Shown here: positions 62,977 through 64,000 of the stretch, in pieces
Numbering within the stretch: the stretch's first letter is position 1
Layout: every line of letters starts with the position of its first letter
Translations under genes and position numbers: made by a program
Assembly: GCF_020564935.1 (NCBI RefSeq)
Contig: NZ_JAJCXB010000005.1
Location: 124,001-188,000, forward strand
Length of the DNA: 64,000 nucleotides
Origin: Streptomyces pinistramenti
GTDB lineage: Bacteria; Actinomycetota; Actinomycetes; Streptomycetales; Streptomycetaceae
Direction of reading: 5' to 3'
The notes under the pieces: generated by a model
Databases searched by the model: none
What the model was told of the DNA's origin: nothing
Seen by the model: the letters and a program-made list of their open reading frames with translations, nothing else

Positions 62977-64000
62977 TCAGCTCTCTTCGAGGCCCCGAAG
63001 AGGCGACGGTGTCGAACCGTTGAAGTTGTCGCCGAAGGCGGACCGGGTCGCGGGCGCACCCAGGTCGCCGGGCGCGAAGGACGTCGCCTTGCCGGTATCC
63101 AGGCCCGAGGAGCTGCCGGGGACGGACCAGACGGCACCGGCGCCGGCGTTCTCGCCGGGCGCGGAGTCGGCCAGGTCGGCCCTGCCGTCGCCGTTGATGT
63201 CCAACAGCCGTACATTGCCGCCGAATTCGTCGCCCGCCTCGGCGACACCGGGTACACCCGCGGTGTCCTGGCTGAACGCCTGCGCGCCGGCTCCGGTCAG
63301 CCCGTCGGCCGAGCCCTTGAGCAGAACTGTCGAACCGGCCTTGCGCTTGCTGCCGATGGACTCGCCCGGCACCCCGACGGCCAGCTCGTCACGGCCGTCC
63401 CCGTCGACCTCGCCCGCGGCGAGCGAGGCGCCGAACACATCGCCCTTCTCGTTCGCGCCCGGCACACCCGGGGTGGCCTGGGTGAAGGTCGCGGTGCGGC
63501 TGCCGAGCCCGTTCCTGGTGCCGTAACGCACCTTGACGGTGCCGGAGTCGGTCCACGGGCCTTCGACGATGTCGCCGGGGGCCTCGCGGTAGGCCAGGTC
63601 TGCCTTGCCGTCGCCGTTGAAGTCGCCGAAGGTGGCGGGCAGCGCCTCGGGCCCGTCGCCGGTCTGCTTGGTCAGCCCGTTCCTGCCGCCCAGGAGCACG
63701 GCGCCCGGACGCGCCGACTCCTCCATGGCCCGGGTCACGAACACGTCGTCGGCGCCGTCGCCGTTGATGTCGCCTGCGGTGAGCCCGAACGCCTCCTCGT
63801 CGGAGTCGGCCACCGAAACCGTCTGCACCTCGGCGGGCTTGCCCTCGCGCGTGAAGGGGCCCTGGAGCAGCGAGGCCTTGTCCTCCTTCATGTACTCGGT
63901 GACGAACAGGTCCTGCTTGCCGTCGCCGTTGAAGTCACCTGCGGCCATCCGTTCGGCATCGTGGAGCCGGACGGCCCCCTTGGCGCTCAGCCCCTTGCCC
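62977..64000 (-). CDS. FG-GAP/VCBS repeat (integrin-alpha-like) protein, 5' end off window
   Basis: At least 341 residues in frame to the right edge; an internal ATG at 63948 is not the true start, because the frame continues upstream with repeat-like sequence (LHDAERMAAGDFNGDGKQD). At least five FG-GAP repeats with calcium-binding loops: DFNGDGKQDL, DINGDGADDV, DFNGDGKADL, EVDGDGRDEL and DINGDGRADL, interleaved with GVPGxxxxGDxFG segments. In Streptomyces such beta-propeller proteins are secreted or cell-wall linked; a signal peptide would be outside this window. It ends ...RGLEES. Confidence 0.92.
   Translation of the reverse strand, partial: GKGLSAKGAVRLHDAERMAAGDFNGDGKQDLFVTEYMKEDKASLLQGPFTREGKPAEVQTVSVADSDEEAFGLTAGDINGDGADDVFVTRAMEESARPGAVLLGGRNGLTKQTGDGPEALPATFGDFNGDGKADLAYREAPGDIVEGPWTDSGTVKVRYGTRNGLGSRTATFTQATPGVPGANEKGDVFGASLAAGEVDGDGRDELAVGVPGESIGSKRKAGSTVLLKGSADGLTGAGAQAFSQDTAGVPGVAEAGDEFGGNVRLLDINGDGRADLADSAPGENAGAGAVWSVPGSSSGLDTGKATSFAPGDLGAPATRSAFGDNFNGSTPSPLRGLEES

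Overview
The window looks like a piece of a Streptomyces (or close relative) chromosome. Base composition is very GC-rich, GTG starts are common, many genes overlap by 4 bp (ATGA or GTGA), one regulator carries a TTA codon (bldA-type control), a DasR-like site sits in front of a chitin-active enzyme, and the gene families (Streptomyces-type ESX genes, F420 enzymes, a polycyclic tetramate macrolactam locus) fit that genus. I see no tRNA, rRNA, CRISPR array or insertion sequence.

Layout. (1) 1-15.7 kb: part of an ESX/type VII secretion locus. It has a very large WXG100-linked protein running off the left edge, two more small ESX-like proteins, a divergent ESX-associated protein, an EccA-like AAA+ ATPase fused to a right-handed beta-helix, a membrane-anchored secreted protein, a LuxR-type regulator, the EccD channel protein and an EsxA/EsxB-like WXG100 pair. 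EccB, EccC, EccE and MycP are not in view. (2) 15.8-19.4 kb: unlinked genes, namely an F420-type (LLM) oxidoreductase, a secreted AA10 lytic polysaccharide monooxygenase, a DUF1444-like protein and a DUF779 protein. (3) 19.8-38.3 kb: a compact NRPS/PKS cluster. It holds an ornithine-carbamoyltransferase-like enzyme with an altered amino-acid pocket, a free carrier protein, C-A(Leu)-PCP, a KS-AT-ACP protein whose AT is vestigial, C-A(Ser-like, unusual)-PCP, a type II thioesterase, MbtH, a free Thr-type A domain, an A-less C-PCP-C protein, an LLM oxidoreductase and a TTA-containing regulator. I cannot match it to a known product. (4) 38.3-44.2 kb: a xanthine-dehydrogenase-family molybdoenzyme operon (2Fe-2S, FAD, Mo subunits, XdhC-type factor) diverging from a TetR regulator with a clear palindromic operator. 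(5) 44.3-44.9 kb: a Sua5/YrdC/TsaC family gene. (6) 45-62.7 kb: a polycyclic tetramate macrolactam (PTM) cluster of frontalamide/HSAF type. In transcription order it contains a sterol-desaturase-type hydroxylase, the iterative PKS-NRPS with an ornithine-like A-domain code, two phytoene-desaturase-like FAD enzymes, an MDR reductase and a P450. A Rieske oxygenase lies just upstream. (7) 63-64 kb: the 3' part of an FG-GAP repeat protein gene.

How they work together. In the PTM cluster the PKS builds polyene chains that the NRPS part joins to both amino groups of ornithine. The terminal TE closes the tetramic acid, the two FAD enzymes and the MDR close the carbocycles, and the P450 and hydroxylase decorate the product. 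In the NRPS cluster the genes from 21.07 to 37.31 kb are nearly all overlapping or a few bases apart and look like one operon, ended by a hairpin and followed by a regulator that should be translated only when the UUA-reading tRNA is available. Points worth a second look are the altered carbamoyltransferase, the vestigial AT, the odd A-domain codes, the C-PCP-C protein without an obvious chain-release enzyme, the P450 without an EXXR motif, the strong G-run tract directly upstream of the PTM synthase, and the possible extra Rieske tailoring enzyme.
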